Assembly: GCA_029817715.1 (NCBI GenBank)
Contig: JARUPY010000607.1
Coordinates: forward strand, 5,146,001 to 5,210,000
Source: Melastoma dodecandrum
Lineage: Eukaryota > Streptophyta > Magnoliopsida > Myrtales > Melastomataceae
Direction of reading: 5' to 3'
Length of the DNA stretch: 64,000 bases
Below, one piece after another: positions 33,847-45,080 of this stretch; position 1 is the stretch's first letter; every line of letters begins with the position of its first letter. The position numbers and the translations under genes are program-made. Below the pieces are notes generated by a model, which made no database searches, was not told the origin of the DNA, and saw only the letters and a list, made by a program, of their open reading frames with translations.

Positions 33847-35851
33847 TGTTGGTGTAACGATGGCACTAAAGGGGGTGAATTAGTGTAATGGCCTTTTTAG
33901 CATTTTTACAACTAATAGAACCCAGCAGCGGAAAGTTAGGTTTCTGTAGGTTACAGAACCCTTGTACACAGCAAATCCCGAAGTGAACTGCTTGATGAAA
34001 GAACGACCAGCCAAAGTCTGTTCTGATATATGATTATGCAGTCCTGAGAAGGTTTCTACAGTAACAAAAGGTTGATGCAGAAGGTTGATGTTTTTCCTAG
34101 CATGGTTCTACAGATCCGACCACCCTAAGTATGATCAGGAACGTCTTCTCCAAGATCTAAAAGATACTTATAGTAGCAGAAGGTTGTTACAGAACCTTGT
34201 AGGTTGCTGCACTACCAAGAGATGATCTGCGAAAACTAGATCGAAGGAAACAACTCCAGAACCTGATTGGTTTCCATAGCGTACGATATTTGATGCAGGA
34301 CCTTTGGAGTCTCTACTCAGACGTTCACGTTGTGTCTATTAATTTGCTTTTCCGTTTGCGCAGAAAGTCAATGAGAGACAGAAGGTTTATAGTGGTTCAG
34401 CAATTGCCTACTCCACTCTTCACCCTTATAGGATGGAATTCACTATTGAACACTTATAATGAATGCAATACTGACAGAAGAAATAAAACATTCCTGCAGA
34501 GAGTATTGTAGATAGCCCTTCGGCTTTTTCACAATGGATGTACTAGCAGAAGGTACTGAGACACTTCTGTAGTCTAGAAGGTGATGCAGATAGCCCTTCG
34601 GCATTTCTACTCACAGAAACCCGATGGGTTGTGATCAATAACCCTTGGGTCGTGCACAAAGATATGCGTCTAACTCCAGAAACTCTCTGGTTGAGGTTCT
34701 GCACTGAAGACAGTGACTAACTCCACAATCTCTTTGGTTGGGATTTTGTAGAACGTGACAGCTCCACGCAAGCACGTAGCGGCCCTATGCAGGCAGACAG
34801 CCCATCTGTCCAAGGGTGGATTTTTCCCTCCGGCGGTTCGACGACCTGTTTGGCTCCTCACCAAGGCTTCCCCAATGCTTGGCTCCTCACCAAGACTTAC
34901 AGAAGCAGACAGCACCTGCGGAACTTCTCCAAAGCCTGTAGCAGGTACTTCCCTTCTGCAGAAACACAAATATCAGTGCCTCACCGTGAATCTCCCAGAC
35001 GTGTCCCTTCTTCTGCTCACTGCCCTAGCACGTATACACCCCGACTTCTCCCTAAGCCTGATACACGTCCGCCATGCCACAGTGCAGCCAGATCCTTCGC
35101 GACCTCACTCACGCCCGACACATCTTACACCATGGACACCTGCTTTCTGCACACACGAGCAAACCGATTACAAAACAACCAATATCAGTACCTCACCAGA
35201 TTCCTCCAGACGCGGCCCTTCTTCAGCTCACTGCCCTGGAACGTATAAACCCTGACTTCTCCCTAAGCCTGATGCACGTCCTCCACGCCACAGTGCAGCC
35301 ATATCCTTCTCAGCCTCACTCATTTCTGGTCTAGTTTGTACCCTGGGCCTCAGCCTTCTGCACCAGATCCTTCGCAGCCGTCTAGAAATCAGATAATCTA
35401 GGTTTCTAAAATTGGTTAGCAGACCTTCTAGATACAGACATGTGTGGGGTGCGTTCATATTCAGATAGGTTGTCCTTTGCCATGATGGACGTGTTTACAT
35501 ACAAGTGGAAGGATTGAATGACCGTTAGATAGTTCCAGATCAGACAGCAGAACCTTGCATCAAAGCTTTCCATAAATAGAGTGATTTCTTCCCTTAAAGA
35601 GAGTATATCAACTCACATGGAAATAAATCGTAATCAAAATGATTTAAAATCATTTTAATTAACATGTAATACCATATGAATGTATTTAAATAATCAGATG
35701 ATTAACTTAAATAATTCGTGGTAATGATTAGGTGACAGAAGGTACGAAACAAACTGTTCCTGGAGGTTATCCTTCTGCTGAGTAGTAGAAGCTTACCTTC
35801 TACACAGCCGAAGTTTTCCTTCTGTATGGCATTATGAAAACCATACTAACA
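33847..35851 (-). repeat. 3' LTR of the second Sirevirus
   Basis: 2005 bp. On the plus strand it reads TGTTGGTGTAACGATG...CATACTAACA. Its first 40 bases mirror the end of the LTR at 6210-6251. Internally it has a tandem duplication with a 212 bp period (about 34970-35340), repeated GATAGCCCTTCGGC (34513 and 34590) and GGCTCCTCACCAAG (34851 and 34880), and many CAGAAGG/CCTTCTG words. Confidence 0.88.
34970..35340 (-). repeat. 212 bp-period tandem duplication in the LTR
   Basis: ATATCAGTGCCTCACC at 34970 recurs as ATATCAGTACCTCACC at 35182. The following GACTTCTCCCTAAGCCTGAT and GCCACAGTGCAGCCA words also repeat at the same offset. The second unit is incomplete. Confidence 0.75.
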
Positions 35852-36599
35852 ATCTACCCCTTTTTTATGATGACAAAACTATCTATCATCGAGGGAAGTA
35901 TTTTGCAAAGAAACATCCCCTAACTCCTTCTGGATGAGTGCGGGTATGAATATCGCTTATGTGTACAGAGCTAGAAGCTTCTGTAAGATGCAGAGCATAA
36001 GAGCTTCTGCGATGAGCATATGAGCTCAGAAAATTTCGCAAAGAAACTCCCCCTAACTCCGTCTGATTGAGTGCGGTTACAAATCTCACGTATAATCACA
36101 GAGCTAAAAGCTTATGTAAATTTGCAGAGCATGACAGCTTCTGCATGGTACAGAGCACAAGGCTTCTGTGTGTAACCGACAGTTCCTAGTAAGAACTCAG
36201 CAACTGCACTCCCTGCAAAGGGGACGAAGTCTCCTTTTACATTCCCTAGCAGAAGAATGTTAGAGACATGCAACAACACCTGTAGAAGGTTGTTGAACGT
36301 AGAGCAAAAACAGGCTTCTACACCCATAAACTGTAGAAATATTTCCTGCAGAAACACAGAGCGAGGTCTATCTGTTTCAAACATCCATATTACTCCCCCT
36401 TTTTGTCATATCGAAAAGGATGAGACTGGGTGATAGACGATGAAACGATATCAAAACCATACTGAAAGAAAGTTTAATAGGTTCTGCAATTAAACCATTG
36501 AAAAAAAACAGTACGGCGTACGAGAGCGTATGCCTGTAGAGGGTTACTTATTGAAAACAAAAAACATTATTTTCCAAAAGTTTTCAACAATAATGCCAA
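35852..36599 (-). other. Sirevirus 3' noncoding tract with several polypurine tracts
   Basis: On the minus strand, purine tracts AAAAAAGGGGTAGAT (next to the LTR), TTAGGGGGAGTTTC (about 36045) and AAAAAGGGGGAGTAATA (about 36392) occur. A segment of about 133 bp containing one of them is duplicated in tandem (GCAAAGAAAC at 35905 and 36038). This repeats the Sirevirus pattern seen at 4167 and 4804. Confidence 0.7.
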
Positions 36600-37574
36600 T
36601 CATGCATCCAAATTTTCATGCAGAAACTTGTCCAGGCCCTCAAGTTGGCGTATAGCATCCATGACCAGCCTCTGCAGCACTCGAATGTCCACCTTGGACA
36701 GCAACTTGGAGTTGCAGCTCCTCGAGAACAGAGGGCAGAGCGGAAGAGGCAGAAGCCTCAACGGCTGGTTGAGCAGAACCTTTCTGGCTCGTAGGGAGTC
36801 CCTTGGCATGTTTCTTGCCCTTAGCAGCAGCAGCAGGAGTAGATGGAGTCTTCTTCTGGAGAAGCTCATAGTGTTGCGCTTTCATGAGCCAACCTTCTGC
36901 TGTCTTCACATACTGCATGTTGTTAATAATATTGGCACCGAAGTTGCCAACTTTCCACTTGTCCTGCTCAAAAGCTGGAGTAGGGTCAATGTCGTGCGTC
37001 TGCAGAAGGCCAGCAATCACTTGGCCGTAGGGCAGGCTCTTTCCTCTCCTTGACAAGCTCAACTCCATGTGCTCAAAGATCAAGGAACCAAGGCTGAAAG
37101 GTATTCCCTCAAGGAGATGAACCATGACTTTGGCATCCGCAGGCATGATGGTGTCGATACTTCCAGCACGAGGAAGAAGACTGAAAAGAACAGCGCGGTG
37201 CAGAACCCTAAGGCGAAGATCTAGCCGAGTGGCCTCCATGTAATTTTTCAGGGATACCTTCTGCCCAACAATGATGCTAAAAGCCTCATTCTTTTCAAAG
37301 TTCTGCATCTCAGCAGTGGATTCACAACCATACAAGTTGCAGATATCAAGAGCAGAGTACATAAGGATAACTCCGTTAACAGAAGTACAGATGAACTTAA
37401 TAGAACGTCCGTCCCTATAGAAGTTGAGATTAGAGTAGAACTCCAAAACCTTTGCTGCAGCACTTCAGCATACAACGCGTAGAAGGTTTTCCAGCATAAT
37501 GCATCAAACATAGGGGTTATGTTCCGCATATTAGCAGAAAACCAAGCAAAGTCTACTCGCTTACTTGCAATCAA
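36600..37574 (-). pseudogene. Sirevirus extra ORF (envelope-like / plant transposon protein)
   Basis: From 37574 the frame reads ASKRVDFAWFSANMRNITPM, switches frame near 37445, then carries EFYSNLNFYRDGRSIKFICT, SALDICNLYGCES, LDLRLRVLHRAVLFSLLPRA, VMVHLLEGIPFSLGSLIFEH and an Ala/Lys-rich linker. A further frame change near 36700 leads to a coiled-coil-like end (KVDIRVLQRLVMDAIRQLEG). Length, order and wording match 2682-4001. The FYSNL...V-G-x-F arrangement is what I know from the putative plant transposon protein family (PF20167), found in plant retroelements; function unknown. Two frame changes mean this copy is broken. Confidence 0.75.
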
Positions 37575-38008
37575 TTGGCGGTCAGATCCTAATGGATCTT
37601 TTACGAATTAGATCAATCTAACCGCTGGGGGAATTCTTCCCAAATTTTGTTACCGTTTAACTCAAGGTAAATTTTGAATTAAACAGCCGTTTCAAGATTG
37701 TAGAAGGTCAACCTTCTACGCTAAAGCTTCTGTACAGTTTGGTTTGGTAATTAAGTTCAGAAACGTAAGTCTCCTTAGTTAATTAATGTAATCTCAAGTT
37801 TTCTCCTGAGCAAAACGTTGAGTTGCAGAAGGTCAGCTTCTGCACCAAGCTTCTGTAGATAACTATATGTTCTAAGGTGAGATACAAAGACGGTTGGTGT
37901 GTGAGTTAACTTCTCAAACTTAGTTTTATGTTGCAGAAGATCAACTTCCTGCACATAGGTTCTGTTGTGTTAGTAATGACACAATGCCTTAGCTTTTGGC
38001 TTAAGAAC
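37575..38008 (-). other. spacer between pol and the extra ORF
   Basis: About 430 bp, AT-rich, with repeated AGAAGGTCAACCTTCT-like palindromic words (37706-37720 and 37826). No reading frame. Confidence 0.5.
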
Positions 38009-41000
38009 TTAGATTGGGTGACATATTCCCAACTCGCTCCTGATAAAGTCAAACTGATCTTTATCTAGAGGTTTAGTGAAGATGTCCGCCAGTTGTCGTT
38101 CTGTATTAATGTATTCAATACATATAAAACCTTTCTGCCCATTGTCCATCAGAAAATGATGTCTGAGTTCTATGTGTTTTGATCTAGAGTGATAAACAGG
38201 GTTATGAGCCAAATTAATTGCGCTCGTATTATCACACTTGATTGGGATTTTAACACACTCAAGCTTGTAGTCCTCAATTTGTTGTTTTATCCATAGAACT
38301 TGAGCACAACAACTTGTAGCTGCTACATACTCAGCTTTTGCGGTTGATAAAGCAACAACAATTTGCTTTTTAGAGAACCATGAAATAAGCATGTTCCCCA
38401 TGAGTTGACAAGTACCACTGGTACTCTTTCTGTTAATTTCGCAGCCTGCAAAGTCGACGTCCGAATATCCAATAAGATTAAAATTTGATCCTTTGGGATA
38501 CCACAATCTGAGGTTAGCAGAACCTTGCAAGTATCTGAAGATTCTCTTGACCGCAGTCATATGAGATTCTTTGGGTGCAGATTGAAATCTTGCACAGAGA
38601 CATACGCTAAACTATATGTCAGGTCTAGAAGCTGTAAGGTACAGAAGGGAGCCAATCATGCTCCTATAGAGCTTACTAACCACTTCAGAACCATTTTCAT
38701 CTTTGTCTATCCTAGTGCTTGTAGCCATAGGAGTCGACAGGGGTTTTGTGCCATCTAGGCCAAATCGTTTCAGAAGCTGCTGAGTGTACTTTTCTTGATG
38801 TAGAAAGGTACCTTCTGCAGTTTGTTGAATTTGTAATCCGAGAAAGAACTTAAGTTCTCCCATCATGCTCATTTCGAACTCACTTGTCATGAGTTCTACA
38901 AACTTTTTGTAGAGCTTATCATCGGTTGATCCGAAGATTATGTCATCATCATAAATTTGGACCACCATAAGATGATTATTTTTGTTTTTGAGGAAGAGTG
39001 TAGTATCTACTCGACCTCTTTTGTAGCCCTTTTTCTAACAGAAAGGAGCTGAGCTTCTCATACCATGCTCTTGGTGCTTGTTTAAGCCCATATAATGCCT
39101 TTGAGAGCTTATAGACGTGTTTTCTGTGCTTTGGATCCTCAAATCCAGGAGGTTGCTCAACGTATACCTCCTCCTTAATTTCACCATTAAGGAAGGAACT
39201 CTTCACATCCATTTGGTATAATTTGAAGTTGTTATAGGAGGCATAGGCTTGTAGAAGCCTTATAGCCTCTAGACGTGCTACAGGAGCAAACGTCTCGTCA
39301 AAGTCTATTCCCTCTTCTTGGGAATATCCTTTCGCAACGAGTCTTGCTTTGTTTCGTATAACATTGCCAGACCCATTTAGTTTGTTTCTGAATACCCATT
39401 TGTTCCGATCACGGAACGGTCATCAGGACGTGGGACAAGTGTCCACACTTTGTTCCTCTCAAACTGATTTAGCTCTTCTTGCATTGCAAGAATCCAATTT
39501 GGATCACTAAGAGCTTCATCAATGCCATCTGGCTCAATTTGAGATAAGAACGCATAATGTTGGTAGAAGTCATTAGCAGAACGTTGTGTCTGAATGCCTC
39601 TATTGATGTTTCCTATAACTTGGTCAATAGGATGACGTCGTTTATATAAGGGTGGAACATTTAATTCTGAATGTCGATTGTCCATATTAGAGGTAGAAGC
39701 CTATTTAGACAGATCAACATTAAATCTGTCAAATCCATTGCTGAAATTTGGGGTAGAAGTATGTTCATCCTTACTACCTTCTACTGAAGGTTTATCTGCA
39801 GAAACTGTATCTTCTGCGGGTTCCAGGCACACTACAGGTTCTACGGTATCTTCTGTTTTGTTGAATGAGTCATCAATTTTAACGTTGATAGACTCTTCAT
39901 ATTTAGATGTCTTTTTATTAAGGACACGATAAGATTTGCTAGTCGTAGAGTATCCGAGAAAAATTCCCTCATCCGACTTAGCATCAAACTTCTCTATATT
40001 ATCATTAGAAGGTCTCAATATATAGCAGACACTTCCAAAAGGATGAAAGTAAAAAATGTTTGGCTTTCTCCCCATGAGAAGTTTGTAGGGAGTTTTATCC
40101 ATCTTGGGTCTAATAAGTACCCTATTAGATATGTAGCATGCGGTATTCACATCTGCCCAAAGGTTCTGTGGAACCTTACTCTCACAGATCATGGTCTTTG
40201 CCATGTCCATTAGAGTTCTGTTTTTTCTCTCCGTAACACCATTTTGTTGAGGAGTATAAGGAGCAGAAAAAGTGTGATCAACACCATATTTGCTACCGAA
40301 GGTTTCGAAATCATGGTTTTCAAACTCTGTACCATGATCTGTCCTTAAAGCTTTTACAGAAGAATTAAACTCATTCTGCAGAAGTTTAACTAAGCTTCCG
40401 AAAGCCTCGAAAGCATCGCTTTTGTGGGCGAGGAATTTAACCCAGGTAAACCTAGAGTAGTCATCAACACTACAAGACAATACATTTTTCCTCCAACACT
40501 TTGAACTCTGGTTGGACCAAAACGATCCATGTGCAGAAGGTCCAAAGGTTTAGTTATAGAAACTTCATTCTTAGGTTTGAATGAGTTTTTGGTTTGCTTA
40601 CCAAGAGAACAAGCTTCACAGATGCTTTCCTGCTCAAATTTGATGTTAGGAAGTCCTTTCACCAAATTCATTGAAGAAAGCTTGGATAGCAACCGAAAGT
40701 TGGTATAACCTAACTTTGTATGCCAAAGATAACTTTCATCCTTAACAGATAGAAGGCAGTTTTCTGTATAACAGAAACTGTTCGGTGATAAAGAATAAAT
40801 ATTCCTTCTGCGTTTGCCAATAAAGCGAACTTTATTGTCTAGCATTCTAGAACAAGAATCTTTATCAAAGGTAATGATATACCCTTTATCACATAGCTGG
40901 CTGATGCTCAGCAGGTTATGCTTCAGTTCTGTCACCAACAGAACGTCTTCAATAACCATAGTTTCTGGAGTACCAACAGTTCTAATTCCAATTACAGAAC

Positions 41001-41433
41001 ATTTGCTATTGTCTCCAAAACTTACAGAACCTCCGTTCTGTAGCGCGAGATTGGAAAATTTTGAGGGATTACCTGTCATGTGCTTAGAGCAACCACTGTC
41101 CAGATACTTCTCATTTTCCTTAGCTTTTGTTCTTAGACAGAGCGATCCTTCTGTTGTGTGATTTAGTTCTGTACGAATTGTAGAACAGACAAGTGCTTGT
41201 TCTTGCTCATCATCAGATTCATTACTTTCTTCCCTGGCAAGCATAGCTCTCTTACCCTTATTGGGAGCAGAAGGTTGTTCCTTCTCCCGACGAAGAGGAC
41301 AATCGATCTTTATATTACCTTTCTTATTGCATTCAAAGCACCTTAAGTTCTGGTTGCTTAGAATGTCTTTTCCTTTCACCTTTGTTCTTGTTGAACCGGC
41401 TTTTGGAAGCGAACTTGAGAAATCGCTCTGCAA
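38009..41433 (-). pseudogene. gag-pol: Sirevirus gag end, protease, integrase, RT, RNase H with breaks
   Basis: From 41433: a zinc knuckle CFECNKKGNIKIDC (the metal-binding His is Asn), protease EKYLDSGCSKHMTGN with intact D-S-G, and the integrase finger (LWHTKLGYTN...CEAC; second His is Tyr). A frame change near 40475 leads into the integrase core (VDDYSRFTWVKFLAHKSDAF, LRTDHGTEFEN, APYTPQQNGVTERKNRTL). A stop at 39701-39703 and frame changes near 39400 and 39000 precede RT. RT has [11 protein letters not shown] and [16 protein letters not shown], and its catalytic box reads YDDDIIFG, where YVDD is normal. A stop at 38612-38614 is followed by intact RNase H wording (YSDVDFAGC, RSKHIELRHHF, DIFTKPLDKDQ) and the final stop at 38009. 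Confidence 0.92.
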
Positions 41434-41588
41434 TCATCGCAAGTTCATCATCAGTTTCAGCTTCAGCTTCTGTATCATCATCAGAAGGTTCTGTTGTTTC
41501 TCTTGCAGCTTTAAAGGCCAGAGAGACGGGTTTGATGTCCAGGCGAGATGATTTCTCAATCTCATAAGATCCATCAGGTTTCTGTAAA
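41434..41588 (-). pseudogene. gag: gag remnant at the deletion junction
   Basis: Open stretch with DGSYEIEKSSRLDIKPVSLA and an acidic run of Glu/Asp before the zinc knuckle, i.e. only the end of Sirevirus gag. Directly upstream the sequence becomes LTR, showing that the rest of gag, the leader and the primer site were deleted. Confidence 0.7.
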
Positions 41589-42056
41589 TAGAAATCAGAT
41601 AATCTTGGTTTTCAAAATTGGTTGGCAGACCTTCTGGATACAGACACGTGTGGGGTGCGTCCATATTCAGATGGGTTGTCATTTTCCATGATTCATAGCG
41701 AATCTGGACGTGTTTAGATACAAGTGGAAGGATTGAATGACCGTTGGATAGTTCCATATCAGACAGCAGAACATTGTATTAGAGCTTTCTATATATAGAG
41801 TGATTTCTTCCCTTAAAGAGAGTAGATCAACTCATGGAAATAAATAGTAATCAAAATGATTTAAAATCATTTTAATTAACATGTAATAAATAATCAGATG
41901 ATTAACTTAAATAATTTGTGGTAATATTTTGTGACAGAAGGTACGAAACAGGCTGTCCCTGTAGGTTAACCTTCTGCTGAGTAGTAGAAGCTTACCTTCT
42001 ACACAACCGAAGTTCACCTTCACCTTCTGTATGGTATCATCAAAATCATACTAACA
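41589..42056 (-). repeat. 5' LTR remnant of the second Sirevirus
   Basis: 468 bp homologous to 35383-35851, i.e. the first quarter of the LTR in element sense. The match stops at TAGAAATC at 41589. It contains CTATATATAG (41789-41798), a possible TATA box; the other copy has CCATAAATAG at this place. Confidence 0.88.
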
Positions 42057-43559
42057 CTATATATGGGTAAGGCTGGCTATAAATTGCGTTCCAACGAATG
42101 TTGCATCGGAACATGCATTCAGTATTCTAAACGTTGCTTTTCCATTTGCAAGAAAAGAATGTACGGTAACCTTACCGTCAGTGCATCTCAATATATAACC
42201 AATTACATTGGTTTCGAAATGAAAGCCTACAACCGGCGTCATCAGTCCTAAGATCTACTCGTACCAAATGTGAGTAGTAGGCTTATGTAGCCTCTTTTCT
42301 GTTTTTTTTTTTTTAACCTCTGACTCTAATAGAACAATCAACGTCAACTATCCTAAAACTTCGAACTTGTAGGTAAAAGCGAAACATAGTATATATTTTC
42401 ATTTTTAAGAGGCGCAAAAGGACTCCATTGTTAGTATTTTGTAGACTATTCTCTCCTCGTCCACTCATTCAATCAACACGTTTCATTTTCTTCCTTGTCT
42501 AGGGGATAATCCTGAAGCATTTGAGCCGGGTGATATCTTATCAGACAATGGCAACAGATCACAATCCCTTGAATAGCTAGCTCCTTGAGCCGAGTCTACA
42601 TGATTCCAGCTAAGTGGGGCACAAGGATGAAGGAGCTCGTTCACCCGTCGCTGCAGGGACACCTGAATGCGCCAGAAGTTAAGATATCAGGTCAACCATT
42701 TGTAATTTTACATTATAAGTGATCATGTGGTAGCCACCCTACAGTTCATGGAAACTGTGAGAGCCAGATGTTTCAGCAGAACAGACATGGGAGTGACATC
42801 TTCCCAGTGGCAGGGAGAGGATCCCAGCAATGTGAATCTAAGACTACCAATAATCAGTAATTCAATCGACATGCTTCAACTCCACATTTAATCTAACCTG
42901 AAAGTTCCGAAAAGCTGTATTCGTATCCTTGGACAACAAATTGAAGACACCCCTACAACAGAAACTAAATATGGTCAGAGGCTGAAAATTGTCATGAGGT
43001 AGAAATTAAATCTGTACTGAGTATACATACTTCTTCACTTCTCATAGAGCAACGGAAGTAACCTTCTAAAACCAAGTCCGACTGTTCCAAGCATCATGGC
43101 ATACTGTTACCAATAGAAGCGGCAACTGGATGGACATTTATTTGAATGGAAAGACTGAATGTGGTGCAAAACACAATTATATCCATTCTATTTGGGTATA
43201 TAACAGATTAAAAGGACACATTTTTTTCAGAATCTCCCTATAGATAAAGACAGTAATATGCAAGAAATGCTAAAAGGAACACTTCCACTAAAACTTAAAT
43301 TGCCTAGATAGAAGAAACCACCTAGGTAGAGATAAATTCCAAGAGAAAATTTTAGTAGTCATTGCCCATGAACACACCAGTGTAATGTCAAGAGGTGTCC
43401 CAGGCATGCAGATTGCAACTCCAGCAACGGAGAAGGTAGGAAGCAAAGACTTGAAAATATCAACCTTCTAAAAAATATCTAGACCTGATCAGCCCACCTG
43501 CATTTGTAAATTGTGCATTTGCTACTTAATAGACAGCAGACCTGCAAGTTACAATATGA
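42057..43559. other. spacer without recognised genes
   Basis: Mixed composition. A T10 run lies near 42303. Stretches around 42490-42670 look like decayed exon sequence (no long frame). Nothing assignable. Confidence 0.4.
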
Positions 43560-43960
43560 AATAGGCATCTACATCTGAAAGAGTAATAGACTCATCTTTC
43601 ATCAAGAATACTTGACGGATGACCCTCCTTCCATTGTTTTCATAAACACAACCTTGAGAGTTTTTCAGATGTGAGGTGATATGATCCACAGAAAAGAAGC
43701 CCTCCATCATAGTTTTCTGAAAAGAATGTGTTATATACCTTAAACAACATCAAAAGTATTAATCTTGGGGGAGTTGATCATCCATCCCCTCAAGTATTCA
43801 TGAGGATAGTTTCTAGGGTCGAGGTCTCCAAAGAATTCCAGAGAGCCAAGCCTCTCTATGTTAAGACCGGAAGCTGGAGTGACATGGATGAGCAAAGAGA
43901 AACTGGCAGATGCAAACCACGAGCACTTAATCAAAATCGACAACTGAATTTCCCTCATGA
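43560..43960 (-). other. possible terminal exons of an unrecognised gene
   Basis: On the minus strand, after a CTCCAG acceptor near 43880, a frame reads GLNIERLGSLEFFGDLDPRN, then YPHEYLRGWMINSPKINTF and stops at 43741. GGTATATAAC follows as a possible donor, and TTTTCAG leads into ENYDGGLLFCGSYHL-like sequence. Another open piece (43565-43670) reads NNGRRVIRQVFLMKDESITL then SDVDAYFIL before a stop. These look like protein-coding exons and not random sequence, but I cannot name the protein and the exon chain is uncertain. They lie 460 bp beyond the end of the sHSP gene on the same strand. Confidence 0.3.
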
Positions 43961-43969
43961 ACAGACAAC

Positions 43970-44049
43970 ATTACGGAATTTTAAAGCCACCACGGCAGCA
44001 GAATCATATCACAGCAATCAATTTATATTACGGAATTTTAAAGCCACCG
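43970..44049 (+). repeat. 22 bp perfect direct repeat, period 58 bp
   Basis: A 22 bp word beginning ATTACGGAATTTTAAAGCC occurs at 43970-43991 and again at 44028-44049 in otherwise unique DNA. It could be a small tandem duplication with a diverged spacer or a footprint of element excision. Confidence 0.75.
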
Positions 44050-44417
44050 CTCACTAACAGAGACACTATCTCCATAACAGCTAGAAGCAAGAAAAAGAAT
44101 GGATTCAATGGGTGATTAGCTGAGTGTACTTCCACAGCAGTACAGCAGGCCATCATACTACTTAGCATGTATAAAATCGAGTTGCACAAGACCAAAATGG
44201 ACCCTAAGGAGCCAATTGAGATGCTAACCATTGATTGTTGAAAGTCGGTAATTAAATATCTGTCAAATGATGAACAGTAGGAATCATACGCAGAGGCTTG
44301 ACAAAAACACTAATCCACATACCCCATTCATGATCATCTTCATTACATCATACGACTCTCAACAGAAGCAAGCACACAAGACATTCGCCCATAATAGATC
44401 ATAACTAAAAATCCGAC

Positions 44418-44912
44418 TCAGGCCACCTGCACCTCGATGGTGCGAGGCTTCTTGGGCTCAGGCGGGGGCAGCTTGGGGACACAGACCGTCAACACACCAT
44501 CACGGCAAACAGCCGTCACCTTATCCTTGTCGGCATTCTCCGGCAGGACAAACTTCCTCATGAATTTCCCCACCCTCCTCTCCATCCTAAGGTATTTCAC
44601 GTCAGCGTCGGCTTTTCCATCCTTACCGTCCTCCCACTCCCTCCTCCTCTCACCGCTGATCACGAGCAGGTTGTCGTCCTCCACCTGGACCTTGATGTCC
44701 CCGACCTTGAGCCCGGGCATGTCGATCACGAAGGAGTAGGCGGCAGGGGTCTCGACGACGTCGGCGGGGGTGGAGGCCATCGCCTTGGCGTCGCGGACGT
44801 AGGTGTGAATCTGCGGAGACTGCTGGGAGGAGCCGTCGGGGGCAGAGTCGAGGACATTGTGGAGTGCCGCAAGGAGGTGGCTCTCGATGGGCGTGAAGAC
44901 GCGGGCATCCAT
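44418..44912 (-). CDS. HSP17-CII: cytosolic class II small heat-shock protein (HSP20), 164 aa
   Basis: Intronless 165-codon frame starting [20 protein letters not shown]. The N-terminal arm (residues 1-45) is followed by the alpha-crystallin domain (about 48-150): [59 protein letters not shown] and [17 protein letters not shown]. The [14 protein letters not shown] end is the class II signature. These proteins form dodecamers in the cytosol and hold unfolding proteins for HSP70/HSP101 refolding during heat stress. Length is normal for the class (about 155-165 aa) and nothing is broken. The promoter has a TATA box and two heat-shock elements, supporting heat-induced expression through HSFs. GC content is much higher than in the flanks, usual for this family. 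Confidence 0.96.
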   Translation of the reverse strand: MDARVFTPIESHLLAALHNVLDSAPDGSSQQSPQIHTYVRDAKAMASTPADVVETPAAYSFVIDMPGLKVGDIKVQVEDDNLLVISGERRREWEDGKDGKADADVKYLRMERRVGKFMRKFVLPENADKDKVTAVCRDGVLTVCVPKLPPPEPKKPRTIEVQVA

Positions 44913-45002
44913 CTGTGGTCGGTTCGGGGAACAGTAGCAAGCGTTATCGCTCGGAATCGTTGGAAGAGTCTTGGATGGCGGATGTTTGGAGTAGGATTGG
45001 GG

Positions 45003-45009
45003 ATTTATA
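45003..45009 (-). promoter_or_regulatory. TATA box of the sHSP gene
   Basis: TATAAAT on the minus strand, about 92 bp upstream of the ATG. This leaves a 5' UTR of some 60 bp. Confidence 0.75.
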
Positions 45010-45032
45010 CATACAGGGCCGGAGGAGGAGGA

Positions 45033-45045
45033 GAAGTTTCTGGAG
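45033..45045 (-). promoter_or_regulatory. proximal heat-shock element
   Basis: GAAgtTTCtgGAg: three alternating nGAAn units, the last imperfect, 24 bp upstream of the TATA box, the classic position for plant sHSP genes. Confidence 0.75.
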
Positions 45046-45062
45046 GTACGATGAAAGTGGTG

Positions 45063-45080
45063 GAAGGTTCTAGCATGTTC
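45063..45080 (-). promoter_or_regulatory. distal heat-shock element
   Basis: GAAggTTCtaGCAtgTTC: four nGAAn/nTTCn units with one mismatch, in phase with the proximal element. Confidence 0.75.

Larger units (their letters stand above)
33847..42056 (-). mobile_element. second Sirevirus-type copia element, 5' end deleted
   Basis: Full 3' LTR at 33847-35851 (2005 bp), several polypurine tracts, an extra ORF (36600-37574), pol (38009-41433), a short gag remnant, then only 468 bp of the 5' LTR (41589-42056). The missing piece runs from inside the 5' LTR, over the primer site, into the second half of gag; its junction is near 41588. The order pol - extra ORF - multiple polypurine tracts - long LTR matches the element at the left edge of the window. 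Outer flanks are TTGTA and CTATA, so no target duplication is preserved. Confidence 0.92.

Noticed and set aside
34755..35334. Overlapping plus-strand frames of 85-166 codons
   Set aside because: They lie in the Sirevirus LTR and owe their length to a GC-rich tandem duplication. Overlap in several frames argues against coding.
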